13,278 nt of DNA from JAPUIN01 sp041580375 (GTDB taxonomy: Bacteria; Acidobacteriota; Polarisedimenticolia; Gp22-AA2). How positions within the stretch are numbered: position 1 is the first letter of the stretch; each line of letters opens with the position of its first letter. This document shows, piece by piece, positions 1 through 6,603 of this stretch. The stretch lies in NCBI GenBank assembly GCA_041580375.1, contig JBFGDZ010000097.1, positions 1 through 13,278 of the forward strand. Direction: 5' to 3'. Below the pieces are notes generated by a model. The model had not been told where the DNA came from. It did not search any database and saw only the letters and a program-made list of their open reading frames with translations. A program made the position numbers and the translations under genes.

Positions 1-388
1 GCGCGCCCGCCACACCGGACACGTCGACCGGCGCGCTGACCGTCTCCACCTCCAGCCCGGCACCGCGAGGCACCTTCACCTCGAGATCGGCGAAACCGAT
101 GTCTTCATGCGTGCCATCCGGGATCTCGATCTCGATCGAGATCCGATCCCCCTCCCCGTCGACGGCGAGCCGCTGCGACCTGCCCTTCAGATCGGCGATC
201 ACCTCCACCTCCTTGCGATCCCAGCCGGTCACCCGCACCGAGCCGGCCACCAGCTCGATATCCACCGCGACATCGGCCGAGGCGGGGCGCGTCTCGCGCA
301 CCTTCTGCCCCGCCCAGGCGACCCCCACGACGACGAGGGCCAGGAGAACGGCGAACACCACCAGCACCACCAGGCGACGGTTGCTCAT
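1..388 (-). CDS. DUF4097-like envelope protein, N-terminal part (runs off left edge)
   Basis: Reads about 129 codons from an ATG at 388 and leaves the window still open. The product starts MSNRRLVVLVVFAVLLALVV, an uncleaved signal anchor or signal peptide of about 20 hydrophobic residues. It continues into a beta-rich stretch (VDIELVAGSVRVTGWDRKEV, then IEIEIPDG and DLEVKVPRGAGLEVETVSAP) typical of the repeating strands of DUF4097/DUF2807-like putative adhesin domains. An AAGGGGAG ribosome site lies 5 bases upstream of the ATG. The gene starts 13 bases after the stop of the anti-sigma gene, so it is very likely the third gene of the sigma/anti-sigma unit. The family has no assigned biochemical role; the context suggests an envelope-stress or surface component. 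The family call rests on strand pattern and context only. Confidence 0.72.
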   Translation of the reverse strand, partial: MSNRRLVVLVVFAVLLALVVVGVAWAGQKVRETRPASADVAVDIELVAGSVRVTGWDRKEVEVIADLKGRSQRLAVDGEGDRISIEIEIPDGTHEDIGFADLEVKVPRGAGLEVETVSAPVDVSGVAGA

Positions 389-401
389 GTCGACTCCCCT
401 T

Positions 402-1058
402 TCAGCTCCGGGGCGGCAGGCTCGTCGCCTGCTCCAGGAGCATCATCTTCTGCCGGCACAACGACGTCAGCAGGGCGCGGTGGGCTGCGCTGCGCGGGTC
501 GTTCTCCAGCGCGGTCCGAATCTCCCAGAACGCCTCGTCGATGATCGCCAGGTTCCGCTCGATGACGTCGACCGTGGCGGGCGACATGCGGCTGCGGCGC
601 TGGCGCAGGAGCGTTTCGAGATCGGCCGAGACGCGCTCGTAGTCCGCCTCGGCCTCCCGCAGGGACGCCCGCATGGCGTCGCCCCGCGTCCCGGCCTCCG
701 GGCGGAGGGCGCCGTGCGGCGGCCCGGAGGCGCGGTCGAGAAGAAGCGCCGCTCCGGCCGCCAGGACGACGACGGCCGCGGCGGCCGCCAGGATCCCGCG
801 CCAGAGGCCGCCTTTTTCTCCCGCCGCGGAAGCGTGTCCGATCCGGCGCTCCAGTTCGGGCCAGAGATCGCGGGAAGGATCGATGCTCCGCGACAGCCTC
901 GCCGCCGCGGATCGGAGCGACCGGAGATCGTCCACGAGAGCCCGGCACGCGGCGCACTCGCCGAGATGCCCTTCGATCGACCGCCGCGTTCCGGCGTCGA
1001 GCGTCTCGTCGACATAATCGTTCAGCCTGACTTCGTCCATCGTGCCGCAGATCGTCAT
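402..1058 (-). CDS. Putative zinc-finger anti-sigma factor (ZAS/zf-HC2 type)
   Basis: A 218-residue membrane protein. Residues 31-38 (HLGECAAC) give the H-x3-C-x2-C zinc motif of ZAS-family anti-sigma factors. One transmembrane helix lies at about 86-107 (GILAAAAAVVVLAAGAALLL). The C-terminal half is charged and helical (about 127-218) and presumably faces the periplasm. In this family the cytoplasmic N-terminal domain binds and blocks the partner ECF sigma factor, which here is the gene 51 bases upstream. The ATG at 1058 has a good AGGAAGG site 6 bases before it; a second in-frame ATG follows at codon 7. The periplasmic part has no recognisable sensor domain. No site-2 or site-1 protease gene is visible nearby. 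Confidence 0.87.
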   Translation of the reverse strand: MTICGTMDEVRLNDYVDETLDAGTRRSIEGHLGECAACRALVDDLRSLRSAAARLSRSIDPSRDLWPELERRIGHASAAGEKGGLWRGILAAAAAVVVLAAGAALLLDRASGPPHGALRPEAGTRGDAMRASLREAEADYERVSADLETLLRQRRSRMSPATVDVIERNLAIIDEAFWEIRTALENDPRSAAHRALLTSLCRQKMMLLEQATSLPPRS

Positions 1059-1109
1059 GGTCGGCCTTCCTCTCCCGCCCGATGCATCGCGCGTCTCCTC
1101 ATGAGCCGA

Positions 1110-1694
1110 TCAGGCCGGCGACCCCGGGCCCCCGACCGCGGTTCCCGCGAGGGCCTCGCGAAGCAGACGTCTCGCCCGGTGCAGCTGCGCCTTCGTCGTA
1201 CCCGTGGAAATCCCGAGAAGGCCGGCGACCTCCCCGTGCCGGTATCCCTCCACGTCGTGCAGAACGAAGACCCTGCGCGCTCCCTCCGGGAGCCGGGCGA
1301 TCGCCGCCTCCAGATCGATCGCCCCGCCCGGCCGCGGCGCCGATCGATCCCCGAATGCGTCCACGCGCTCGATCGGCGACTCCCGCTTCTCCCGCCGCAT
1401 GCGCCCGCGCGCCTCGTGAAGCGACAGGTGGATCGCGATGCGACAGATCCAGCCGGCGTACGCGTCGCCGGGCCGGGCGCTCCTGCGCAGCTCCCAGGCG
1501 CGCGCGAACGTCTCCTGCGTCAGATCCTCCGCCCGCGCGGGGTCTCCGCACAGTCTGCGACACAGCGCATGGACGCGCCCCGCGTGCTTCCGGTACAGGA
1601 CCTCGAACGCCTCGGCGCTCCCGCGCCCCGCCCTGAGGACCGGATCGTCGAACTCGGGTCGAGACACCGTCTGATGAACCGCGCTCACCTGCAC
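1110..1694 (-). CDS. ECF-type RNA polymerase sigma factor (sigma-70 family, RpoE-like)
   Basis: 194 residues, the usual ECF size. Region 2 spans about 27-98, with the core DLTQETFARAWE at 57-68 and a C-terminal part GWICRIAIHLSLHEAR. Region 4 spans about 127-182, with LPEGARRVFVLHDVEGYRHG followed by the helix-turn-helix GEVAGLLGISTGTTKAQLHR. A variable linker (about 104-126) joins them, and there is no region 3. The start is taken as the GTG at 1694; a second GTG two codons later is possible, and the upstream GGGGGA site is mediocre. Its neighbours downstream are the putative anti-sigma factor and a DUF4097-like protein, so it probably controls an envelope response and perhaps its own operon. 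I could not pick out a convincing promoter in the 150 bases upstream. Confidence 0.92.
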   Translation of the reverse strand: MQVSAVHQTVSRPEFDDPVLRAGRGSAEAFEVLYRKHAGRVHALCRRLCGDPARAEDLTQETFARAWELRRSARPGDAYAGWICRIAIHLSLHEARGRMRREKRESPIERVDAFGDRSAPRPGGAIDLEAAIARLPEGARRVFVLHDVEGYRHGEVAGLLGISTGTTKAQLHRARRLLREALAGTAVGGPGSPA

Positions 1695-1844
1695 AGGACC
1701 GATCCCCCGCGTCCGCCGGGCCCGTCGAAAGGCCGACGCGACGCCGGCCCCTCCCTTGCAAGTGCCGCAGAGCCCCCGTTGGTTTGAAGGGGATCTAATG
1801 ATTCCGCAGGCCTGCTCCGGGAGCCGTCGATGCCGCCCGGCCCG

Positions 1845-2972
1845 TCACCGCCCCCCTCCGCCCGGAACGCTCTTCGCTCCGGCCGCGAGCCCGCCGATGA
1901 CGGGTCGGATCGCCTCGGACACGAGCCGACTCTTCTGCTCCATTCCGCGGTCGTCGACGTGCACGGCATCGAGGTAAACGGCCGGATCGCGCATGCGCGA
2001 GTACAGATCGATCAGAAGGATTCCCTCCCGGCCCGCGATCTCCTCCTGGATGCGATTGTTGCGGCGGACGGCTTCGGAGACGGCATCGTAGTAGACCCCC
2101 TGACCCCGCTCGCGCTGCGGGTTGAGCGGCATGTTGATCAGGACGGGCTGCGCCCCGGCGCGACGGATCAGGGCGATGATCGTCTCGACGTTGCGCCGGA
2201 AGTACCGGCCGGTGGCCCGGCTCGCGTTCTCCGCGATGCGCGCCTTCGACGGCGGCGGATACTGCATGGCGAGGCTCATGTCGCCGAGGTCCCGGCCTCC
2301 CCGCGCGAGCGTGACCATGCCGACGACCCGGGCGAGGTAACTGGCGCGCATCAGGCCGCGCAATGCCGCGGGAACGGACCGGTGCGTCCAGGCATGGCGG
2401 AACGTCCTGTTGTCGGGCCCGCCTTCGTCCGGATAGCCGACGGCGAACGCGTCGTTGAGTCCGGCGTGGAGGAGGACGACGTCCGGGCGGAACTCCGGAA
2501 CCCACATGGCCGCCATGCCGATCAGCTCGTAGGTCGTGTGGCTCGGCACCGAAACGTTGAGCACCTCGACGTCGGCCCCGGTTTCCGCGCGGAGCCGTTT
2601 CTCGAGAAGGGCGGGCCAGACGCGCGAGGCGTCCTCGAAGTAGTAGCCGTAGGTCGTGCTGGCGCCGAGCGCCACGATGCGGACGACGCCCTGCCGCTTC
2701 TCGGTCGGCGGCGCGGCGGTCGCGCGGATGCCGATCGGGCCGTGCGGACGGAGACCGCCGGGTGTCGTGTAATCCGGATTGTTGATGAAGTTGACGTAGG
2801 GATGGGCGACGTAGCGGACCGAGCGGTTGGGACCGGCCGCCCCGAGCCCGATCGCGCTCTCGACCGTCTCGCGTCGTTGATCCGGGAGGACCAGGAACCA
2901 GTAGACGGCGCCGGCGGCCTCCGCAAAGCCGAGGACACCGGCCGCGAGAATCAGGCCGAAGATGATGCGCCT
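1845..2972 (-). CDS. Membrane-anchored SGNH/GDSL hydrolase; start codon not identifiable
   Basis: Shows the catalytic blocks of the SGNH/GDSL lipase-esterase superfamily: block I VALGASTTYG (nucleophile Ser), block III HAGLND (Asn of the oxyanion hole) and block V LDAVHVDD (Asp-x-x-His). The first canonical in-frame start is a GTG at 2675, but that Val lies inside block I. The same frame continues upstream with family-like sequence (HPYVNFINNPDYTTPGG) and a membrane anchor (RRIIFGLILAAGVLGFAEAA) before an in-frame TAG at 3138-3140. No ATG, GTG or TTG occurs in frame between 2676 and 3137. The end given here is simply the first Arg codon before the membrane helix, not a start codon. The catalytic domain is expected outside the membrane. 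Substrate unknown; acyl ester or O-acetyl sugar hydrolysis is the family norm. Confidence 0.85.
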   Translation of the reverse strand, partial: RRIIFGLILAAGVLGFAEAAGAVYWFLVLPDQRRETVESAIGLGAAGPNRSVRYVAHPYVNFINNPDYTTPGGLRPHGPIGIRATAAPPTEKRQGVVRIVALGASTTYGYYFEDASRVWPALLEKRLRAETGADVEVLNVSVPSHTTYELIGMAAMWVPEFRPDVVLLHAGLNDAFAVGYPDEGGPDNRTFRHAWTHRSVPAALRGLMRASYLARVVGMVTLARGGRDLGDMSLAMQYPPPSKARIAENASRATGRYFRRNVETIIALIRRAGAQPVLINMPLNPQRERGQGVYYDAVSEAVRRNNRIQEEIAGREGILLIDLYSRMRDPAVYLDAVHVDDRGMEQKSRLVSEAIRPVIGGLAAGAKSVPGGGGR

Positions 2973-3134
2973 GGCCCCTCCGGGCGCTCCGATCCGGCCC
3001 CCCGGCGGCGGCGCCGCCGGGTTGCCCTGGCGCGCCCCGCCCGCGCTCGGATCCTCGCTCGCCGGTGGAATCGGTCCCGCCTCCAGATCGCCCGCAGCCG
3101 GGAAGCCTGTTCCGGCCTGCGGTGGGGCGGAATC

Positions 3135-3140
3135 AGTCTA
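3135..3140 (-). promoter_or_regulatory. Possible -10 box (TAGACT) upstream of the SGNH hydrolase
   Basis: The minus strand reads GCTAGACTGATTCCG here. The first 11 bases recur exactly at 6586-6596, just before the SDR gene. TAGACT resembles a GC-genome -10 box (TAnnnT). No good TTGnnn -35 box is seen 16-18 bases upstream, so the call is tentative. If used, transcription would start near 3128, downstream of the in-frame stop codon. Confidence 0.3.
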
Positions 3141-3206
3141 GCACCTGGCGGCGGACCGGACGCGGCCGGACGGGTGAGGCGGGCGGACGAGAGAGTCGGT
3201 CGGCCA

Positions 3207-3536
3207 TTACGCCGGAGGACCGGGCGCCTGAACGACCTGCAGGAAATCGTCGGGCGGACGGATCAGCGCGATCCCCATGCCCACGCGGCCCGTCGTCATC
3301 CACTGCACCGGGCCCTCTCGCGCCCAGATCACGCGGCCGAGCAGGCGATACGTGGCCGAGGGCAACTTCACCTCCAGATGGAGGAGCGTGCCGGGCGCGA
3401 AGGGGCGGACCGACGCCACCATCATGCCGGATCGGGAGACGTTGCGCGAATACCCGATGTATCGCGGCCGGTCCGCTCCGTAACGGATCTCGACGCGCCT
3501 GCGTATTCGAGTGAACTCCTGCTTCGGTCTCGGCAT
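3207..3536 (-). CDS. PilZ-domain protein (putative c-di-GMP receptor)
   Basis: 109 residues forming a single PilZ domain. The N-terminal Arg-rich loop (TRIRRRVEIRYG, residues 9-20) supplies the RxxxR motif, and NVSRSG at 32-37 supplies the (D/N)xSxxG motif; together these bind cyclic di-GMP in the family. The rest is the expected beta-barrel ending in GRVGMGIALI. The ATG at 3536 is preceded by a strong GGAAGGAGG site. The gene begins 16 bases after the dihaem-protein stop, so the two are probably cotranscribed. It has no output domain, so it may act by binding a partner. An unrelated longer frame runs in from upstream and should not be taken as an N-terminal extension. Confidence 0.88.
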   Translation of the reverse strand: MPRPKQEFTRIRRRVEIRYGADRPRYIGYSRNVSRSGMMVASVRPFAPGTLLHLEVKLPSATYRLLGRVIWAREGPVQWMTTGRVGMGIALIRPPDDFLQVVQAPGPPA

Positions 3537-3552
3537 CCTCGTCCTCCTTCCC

Positions 3553-4716
3553 TCAGAGCGATTCCAGAAACTCCAGGAGCGCCGCGCGGTCCGCGTCCGG
3601 CAGTCGCTCGAAGCGATCGCGCGACGCCGCCGCCTCGCCGCCGTGCATGCGGATCGCCTCCCCGATCGAGAAGGCACGCCCGTCGTGCAGGAAGCGCTCC
3701 GCGAGGCGCAGGCCCATGAGGGGCTCGGTGCGGAACTCGGACGGCGCGGCGTCACCCAGGCAGATGTCGGCCAGATCCTCTCCCATGTCATGGACCAGAA
3801 GATCGGTGTAGGCCGCGACACGGCGGTTCCGGAGCGCGCGCACCGGATGATCGCCCGTCCGGAGCACCGGAACGTGGCAGCTCGCGCAGCCGATCTCATC
3901 GAAGATCCCGCGCCCCTTGCGCCCCTTCCTGGTCAGCGGCAGGGGCTCGGGCGGCGCCAGGAAGCGGACGAAGGCGTCGGTCAGGTCCACGGCGAGCGCA
4001 TCGATCTCCGGGTCCGGAACGGGATCGACCCCCTCCGGAACGGGCGCCCCCGCGATCGTCTCCTCGCGGGGGTTGCGGGGCGTCGTGATCCCCTGCTCGA
4101 TCGGGAAAGCGCCCTCGTTGAACTCGGCCAGTGTCGGGAGGAACGCCTTGCGGCCGAACCGGCCGAGACGTCCGTCGACGAACCGGTTGATCCGACCGGA
4201 GATCCCGTCGCCGTCCCGATCGTCCGGATCGGCCAGCGCCAGGATGACGCCGTCCGGAACCGCGTCGAGCAGGCCGAATCCGAAGAGATCGGGCGTCGTG
4301 CGTGTGGCGGTCCCGGTGGCGCGATCCGGGATCGGCTCGGCGTCGATCCCGAGCGCGTTCCTCAGCGCCGGCGTGACGCCGAGCTGATACACGGGTCCCC
4401 CGGCATCGAGCAGCGGATCGCAGCCGGTCCCCGGCGCGAACGCCGTGGCGTGGATCTCGACGATCGACCCCGCGCCGCCGGATGCCGGCGCCGCGTGACA
4501 GGCCGAGCAGGACGCGGCGTTGAACAACGGCCCCAGGCCCGTCTCCGGCGTGAAGACCCTGTCGAATTCCCTGCGTCCCCTCTCGAACCGGTCGAGCTCC
4601 GAGCGCGCCAGCCCCGGCAACGGATCGCCCGGCTCGGGCGGGGGGGCGCACCCGGCCAGAAACGCGACCGCGATCAGCGCGGCGGGGCCGGCGCAAAATC
4701 GGCTTCCCCTGTCCAT
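3553..4716 (-). CDS. Dihaem c-type cytochrome lipoprotein, DUF1111/di-haem oxidoreductase family
   Basis: 387 residues. The N-terminus MDRGSRFCAGPAALIAVAFL runs into a lipobox (LAGC, Cys23), so the protein should be a lipoprotein on the outer side of the membrane. Two haem c sites are present: CSACH at 70-74 and CASCH at 277-281. Between them lie features typical of the DUF1111 (DHOR) group: TPDLFGFGLLDAVPD, an Asp-rich loop DPDDRDGDGISGRIN, and GRFGRKAF. The C-terminal part has TDLLVHDMGEDLAD and FLHDGRAFSIGEAIRMHGG, again family-like and related to the MauG/cytochrome c peroxidase fold. Its likely role is periplasmic electron transfer or peroxidase-like redox chemistry; the substrate is unknown. 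The ATG at 4716 has a near-perfect GGGAGGTGATCC site directly before it. Confidence 0.9.
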   Translation of the reverse strand: MDRGSRFCAGPAALIAVAFLAGCAPPPEPGDPLPGLARSELDRFERGRREFDRVFTPETGLGPLFNAASCSACHAAPASGGAGSIVEIHATAFAPGTGCDPLLDAGGPVYQLGVTPALRNALGIDAEPIPDRATGTATRTTPDLFGFGLLDAVPDGVILALADPDDRDGDGISGRINRFVDGRLGRFGRKAFLPTLAEFNEGAFPIEQGITTPRNPREETIAGAPVPEGVDPVPDPEIDALAVDLTDAFVRFLAPPEPLPLTRKGRKGRGIFDEIGCASCHVPVLRTGDHPVRALRNRRVAAYTDLLVHDMGEDLADICLGDAAPSEFRTEPLMGLRLAERFLHDGRAFSIGEAIRMHGGEAAASRDRFERLPDADRAALLEFLESL

Positions 4717-4748
4717 GGATCACCTCCCGGACCGATCCGCCGTGGGAG

Positions 4749-4783
4749 CCGGGGCCCGTACCCGGAGGGCGGGCCGGCCCCGG
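4749..4783 (-). repeat. Inverted repeat in the leader of the dihaem-protein gene
   Basis: Perfect 8-base arms, CCGGGGCC (4749-4756) and GGCCCCGG (4776-4783), separated by 19 bases. It lies about 33 bases upstream of the dihaem-protein ATG and could form a stable leader hairpin or be an operator. GC-rich arms of this size are not rare in such DNA, so significance is uncertain. Confidence 0.35.
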
Positions 4784-4910
4784 AGCGTGTCGTCTCGTTG
4801 TCTCGGACGGATCGGATCCTTCTGAATTCAAGGTGAGCCCGGAGGGGCGGGAGGGCAAGGGCCGGCCGGCGGATCGCGAAATTGATGCGTCGCGCGGATG
4901 ACGCGCGCGG

Positions 4911-4939
4911 TTGACCGTGTGACCAGAATCTGGTATTCC
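4911..4939 (+). promoter_or_regulatory. Sigma-70-type promoter of the SYLF gene
   Basis: A -35 box TTGACC (4911-4916), a 17-base spacer and a -10 box TATTCC (4934-4939) place the transcript start near 4946, at the ribosome-binding site. The region just upstream contains CGCGCG repeated on both sides of a short GATGA loop (about 4891-4909), which could form a hairpin or serve as an operator next to the -35 box. Confidence 0.65.
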
Positions 4940-4955
4940 CGCACCGGGAGGGTAC

Positions 4956-5531
4956 ATGAACATGAAGAAAGGCCTCGCCTGTCTGTTCGCCGTGCTGCTC
5001 GTCGCCTCGATCCCTGCGGTTCTCGCGGATGACGATTCGGAGGGATCGAAATCCTCGGCCGGCCGCAAGCGCGCCAAGATCGACGCCACGGCGAGCGAGA
5101 CGCTGCAGGAGCTGTTCAGCAAGAGCCCCAAGGCGCAGGAGCTGTACGAAAAGGCCTACGGCTACGCCGTCTTCTCCAACCTCAAGATCTCGCTCGGGCT
5201 GACGGGTGGCGGAGGCACCGGGGTCGCCGTGAACAAGTCCAACGAAACCCGGACCTACATGAGGATGGGGACCGCCGGTCTCAATCTCGGGCTGGGAGGC
5301 CAGAAGTACCAGCTCGTCTTCCTGTTCCAGGACAGCAAGACGTTCAAGGACTTCGTGAACAAGGGATGGCAGGCCGACGCCTCGGCCAGCGCCGTCGCCG
5401 GGAAGGCCGGGGTCAATGCGGAGACGACCTTCACCAACGGCATCGCCCTCTTCCAGCTGACCGATGGCGGCCTGATGCTGCAGGCCGACATCTCGGGCAC
5501 CAAGTACTGGAAGTCCGAAAAGCTGAACTAG
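4956..5531 (+). CDS. Secreted SYLF-domain (Ysc84/DUF500-like) lipid-binding protein
   Basis: 191 residues. A signal peptide (KKGLACLFAVLLVASIP, cleavage probably after AVLA at residue 24) is followed by a polar linker and then a SYLF/Ysc84 domain from about 50 to 188. Matching features are ETLQELFSKSPKAQELYEKA, GYAVFSN, the glycine-rich turn LGLTGGGGTGVAV, RMGTAGLNLGLGGQKYQLVF, and the C-terminal GGLMLQADISGTKYW. In other organisms this domain binds phosphoinositides or actin; in bacteria its role is not settled and an envelope function is likely. The second ATG at 4962 may be the true start: the GGGAGGG site (4946-4952) is only 3 bases from the first ATG but 9 from the second, and MKK then begins the signal peptide. 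Confidence 0.88.
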   Translation: MNMKKGLACLFAVLLVASIPAVLADDDSEGSKSSAGRKRAKIDATASETLQELFSKSPKAQELYEKAYGYAVFSNLKISLGLTGGGGTGVAVNKSNETRTYMRMGTAGLNLGLGGQKYQLVFLFQDSKTFKDFVNKGWQADASASAVAGKAGVNAETTFTNGIALFQLTDGGLMLQADISGTKYWKSEKLN

Positions 5532-5555
5532 GGGGACGCGCGGATCGTGGGCGCG

Positions 5556-5570
5556 GCGGGGCCGCCCCGC
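5556..5570. terminator. Possible shared hairpin terminator between convergent genes
   Basis: GCGGGGC-C-GCCCCGC, two 7-base arms around one base, sits exactly between the SYLF stop (5531) and the stop of the convergent MDR gene (5571). It could end transcription from both sides. There is no T tract, so function is inferred from position only. Confidence 0.45.
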
Positions 5571-6560
5571 TCACCGGCCGTCGGAGATCTCCAGCACCAC
5601 CTTGCCGAGAGGGCCCCGCTCCACCGCTTCGTGCGCGGCCGCGGCGGCGTCGAGGGGGAATCGCTCCGCGACGCGGTGAACCAGCTCGCCCGACTCCAGG
5701 CAGCTCGTGATGTCCGCGACGGCGCTCTGCTTGGCCGACTCCGGCATCCCGAAGGCGATCACGAACCGGACGGTCAGGCTGCCGTACGCCATGCGGTAGA
5801 ACGGTATGGCCGGCTGCGGATCGGCCTCCGAAGCGTACGCGGCGATCGATCCGTTCGGCTTCAGGACGGCCAGCGCCGTCTCGAGGTTGCCTCCGAACTC
5901 GACCTCGACGATCCTGTCGAGGCCGCGGCCCCCGGTGATGTCGCGGATGCGCTCGGCCACGTTCTCGGTCCGGTAGTTGATCACGTGATCCGCCCCGGCG
6001 GCGGACGCGACCTCGCCCTTTTCGTCGGAGCTGACCGTGGCGATCACTCTCGCCCCCTCCAGCTTCGCGAACTGCACCGCGTAGGACCCGACGGCGCCCG
6101 CGCCTCCGGTGACCAGGACCGTCTGGTCGGAAACCGGACCGTCCGCGAGGACCGCCCAGTGGGCGGTCATGGCCGGGATGCCCAGGCAGGCCCCCTCCGC
6201 GAACCCGACGCCCGGCGGCAGACGGACGGCGCGGCTGGCGGGGACGGTCACGTATTCGGCAGCGGTCCCGAAGGGCCGGCCCCATTGCGCCTCGAAGATC
6301 CAGACGCGCTCGCCGAGGCGCGCGTCGTCGACGCCGTCCCCGATGCGATCGATCACGCCGGCGCCGTCGAAGTGCGGGACGACCCGGGGCGCCGGCATCT
6401 CACCCCGCGCACCGTTCCGCCGCTTCACGTCGACCGGATTGATCCCGGAGACCGCGACCCGGACGCGCACCTCACCCTTCGCCGGCTCCGGAGCCTCGAT
6501 CTCGCCCGACGACAGGACCTCCGATGCCGGTCCCATCCTCTCGTACCAGATCGCTTTCAT
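5571..6560 (-). CDS. Zinc-independent MDR oxidoreductase, NADPH:quinone reductase-like
   Basis: 329 residues of the medium-chain dehydrogenase/reductase superfamily. The GroES-like N-terminal domain starts MKAIWYERMGPASEVL and contains VSGINPVDVKRRNG and PHFDGAGVID. The NAD(P) Rossmann fold starts at VLVTGGAGAVGSYAVQFAKL (about 148-167), with the glycine motif GGAGAVG at 152-158. The structural- and catalytic-zinc cysteines of alcohol dehydrogenases are absent, as in quinone oxidoreductases. Likely activity: NADPH-dependent reduction of quinones or enones in the cytosol; the exact substrate is unknown. The ATG at 6560 follows a GAGGG site at close range. It is divergent from the SDR gene, with only 43 bases between start codons. 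Confidence 0.9.
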   Translation of the reverse strand: MKAIWYERMGPASEVLSSGEIEAPEPAKGEVRVRVAVSGINPVDVKRRNGARGEMPAPRVVPHFDGAGVIDRIGDGVDDARLGERVWIFEAQWGRPFGTAAEYVTVPASRAVRLPPGVGFAEGACLGIPAMTAHWAVLADGPVSDQTVLVTGGAGAVGSYAVQFAKLEGARVIATVSSDEKGEVASAAGADHVINYRTENVAERIRDITGGRGLDRIVEVEFGGNLETALAVLKPNGSIAAYASEADPQPAIPFYRMAYGSLTVRFVIAFGMPESAKQSAVADITSCLESGELVHRVAERFPLDAAAAAHEAVERGPLGKVVLEISDGR

Positions 6561-6587
6561 GGAGCCCTCAGCTTACACCAGGTCGGC

Positions 6588-6593
6588 TAGACT
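6588..6593 (+). promoter_or_regulatory. Possible -10 box (TAGACT) giving a near-leaderless SDR transcript
   Basis: TAGACT lies 10 bases before the SDR ATG at 6604, inside GCTAGACTGAT (6586-6596), an 11-base word repeated near 3140 on the other strand. A start about 7 bases downstream would leave only a few untranslated bases. No Shine-Dalgarno sequence precedes this ATG, which agrees with leaderless translation. No clear -35 box is seen. Confidence 0.42.
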
Positions 6594-6603
6594 GATCCGG
6601 ATC

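Noticed and set aside
128..143. 16-base palindrome around TCGATCGA
   Set aside because: It lies inside the DUF4097-like coding sequence, where a repeated Ile-Glu codon pattern explains it.
99..1787. Long plus-strand open frame of 562 codons
   Set aside because: It is antisense to the sigma, anti-sigma and DUF4097-like genes. Its composition (Arg/Pro/Ala-rich, no domain) is typical of GC-rich shadow frames.
1830..3719. Long plus-strand open frame of 629 codons
   Set aside because: Antisense to the SGNH hydrolase and PilZ genes, which carry clear motifs; its own product has low-complexity Arg/Asp/Gly sequence and no motif.
6109..6603. N-terminal extension of the SDR frame
   Set aside because: The frame is open but antisense to the MDR gene. 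SDR homology starts right after the ATG at 6604.
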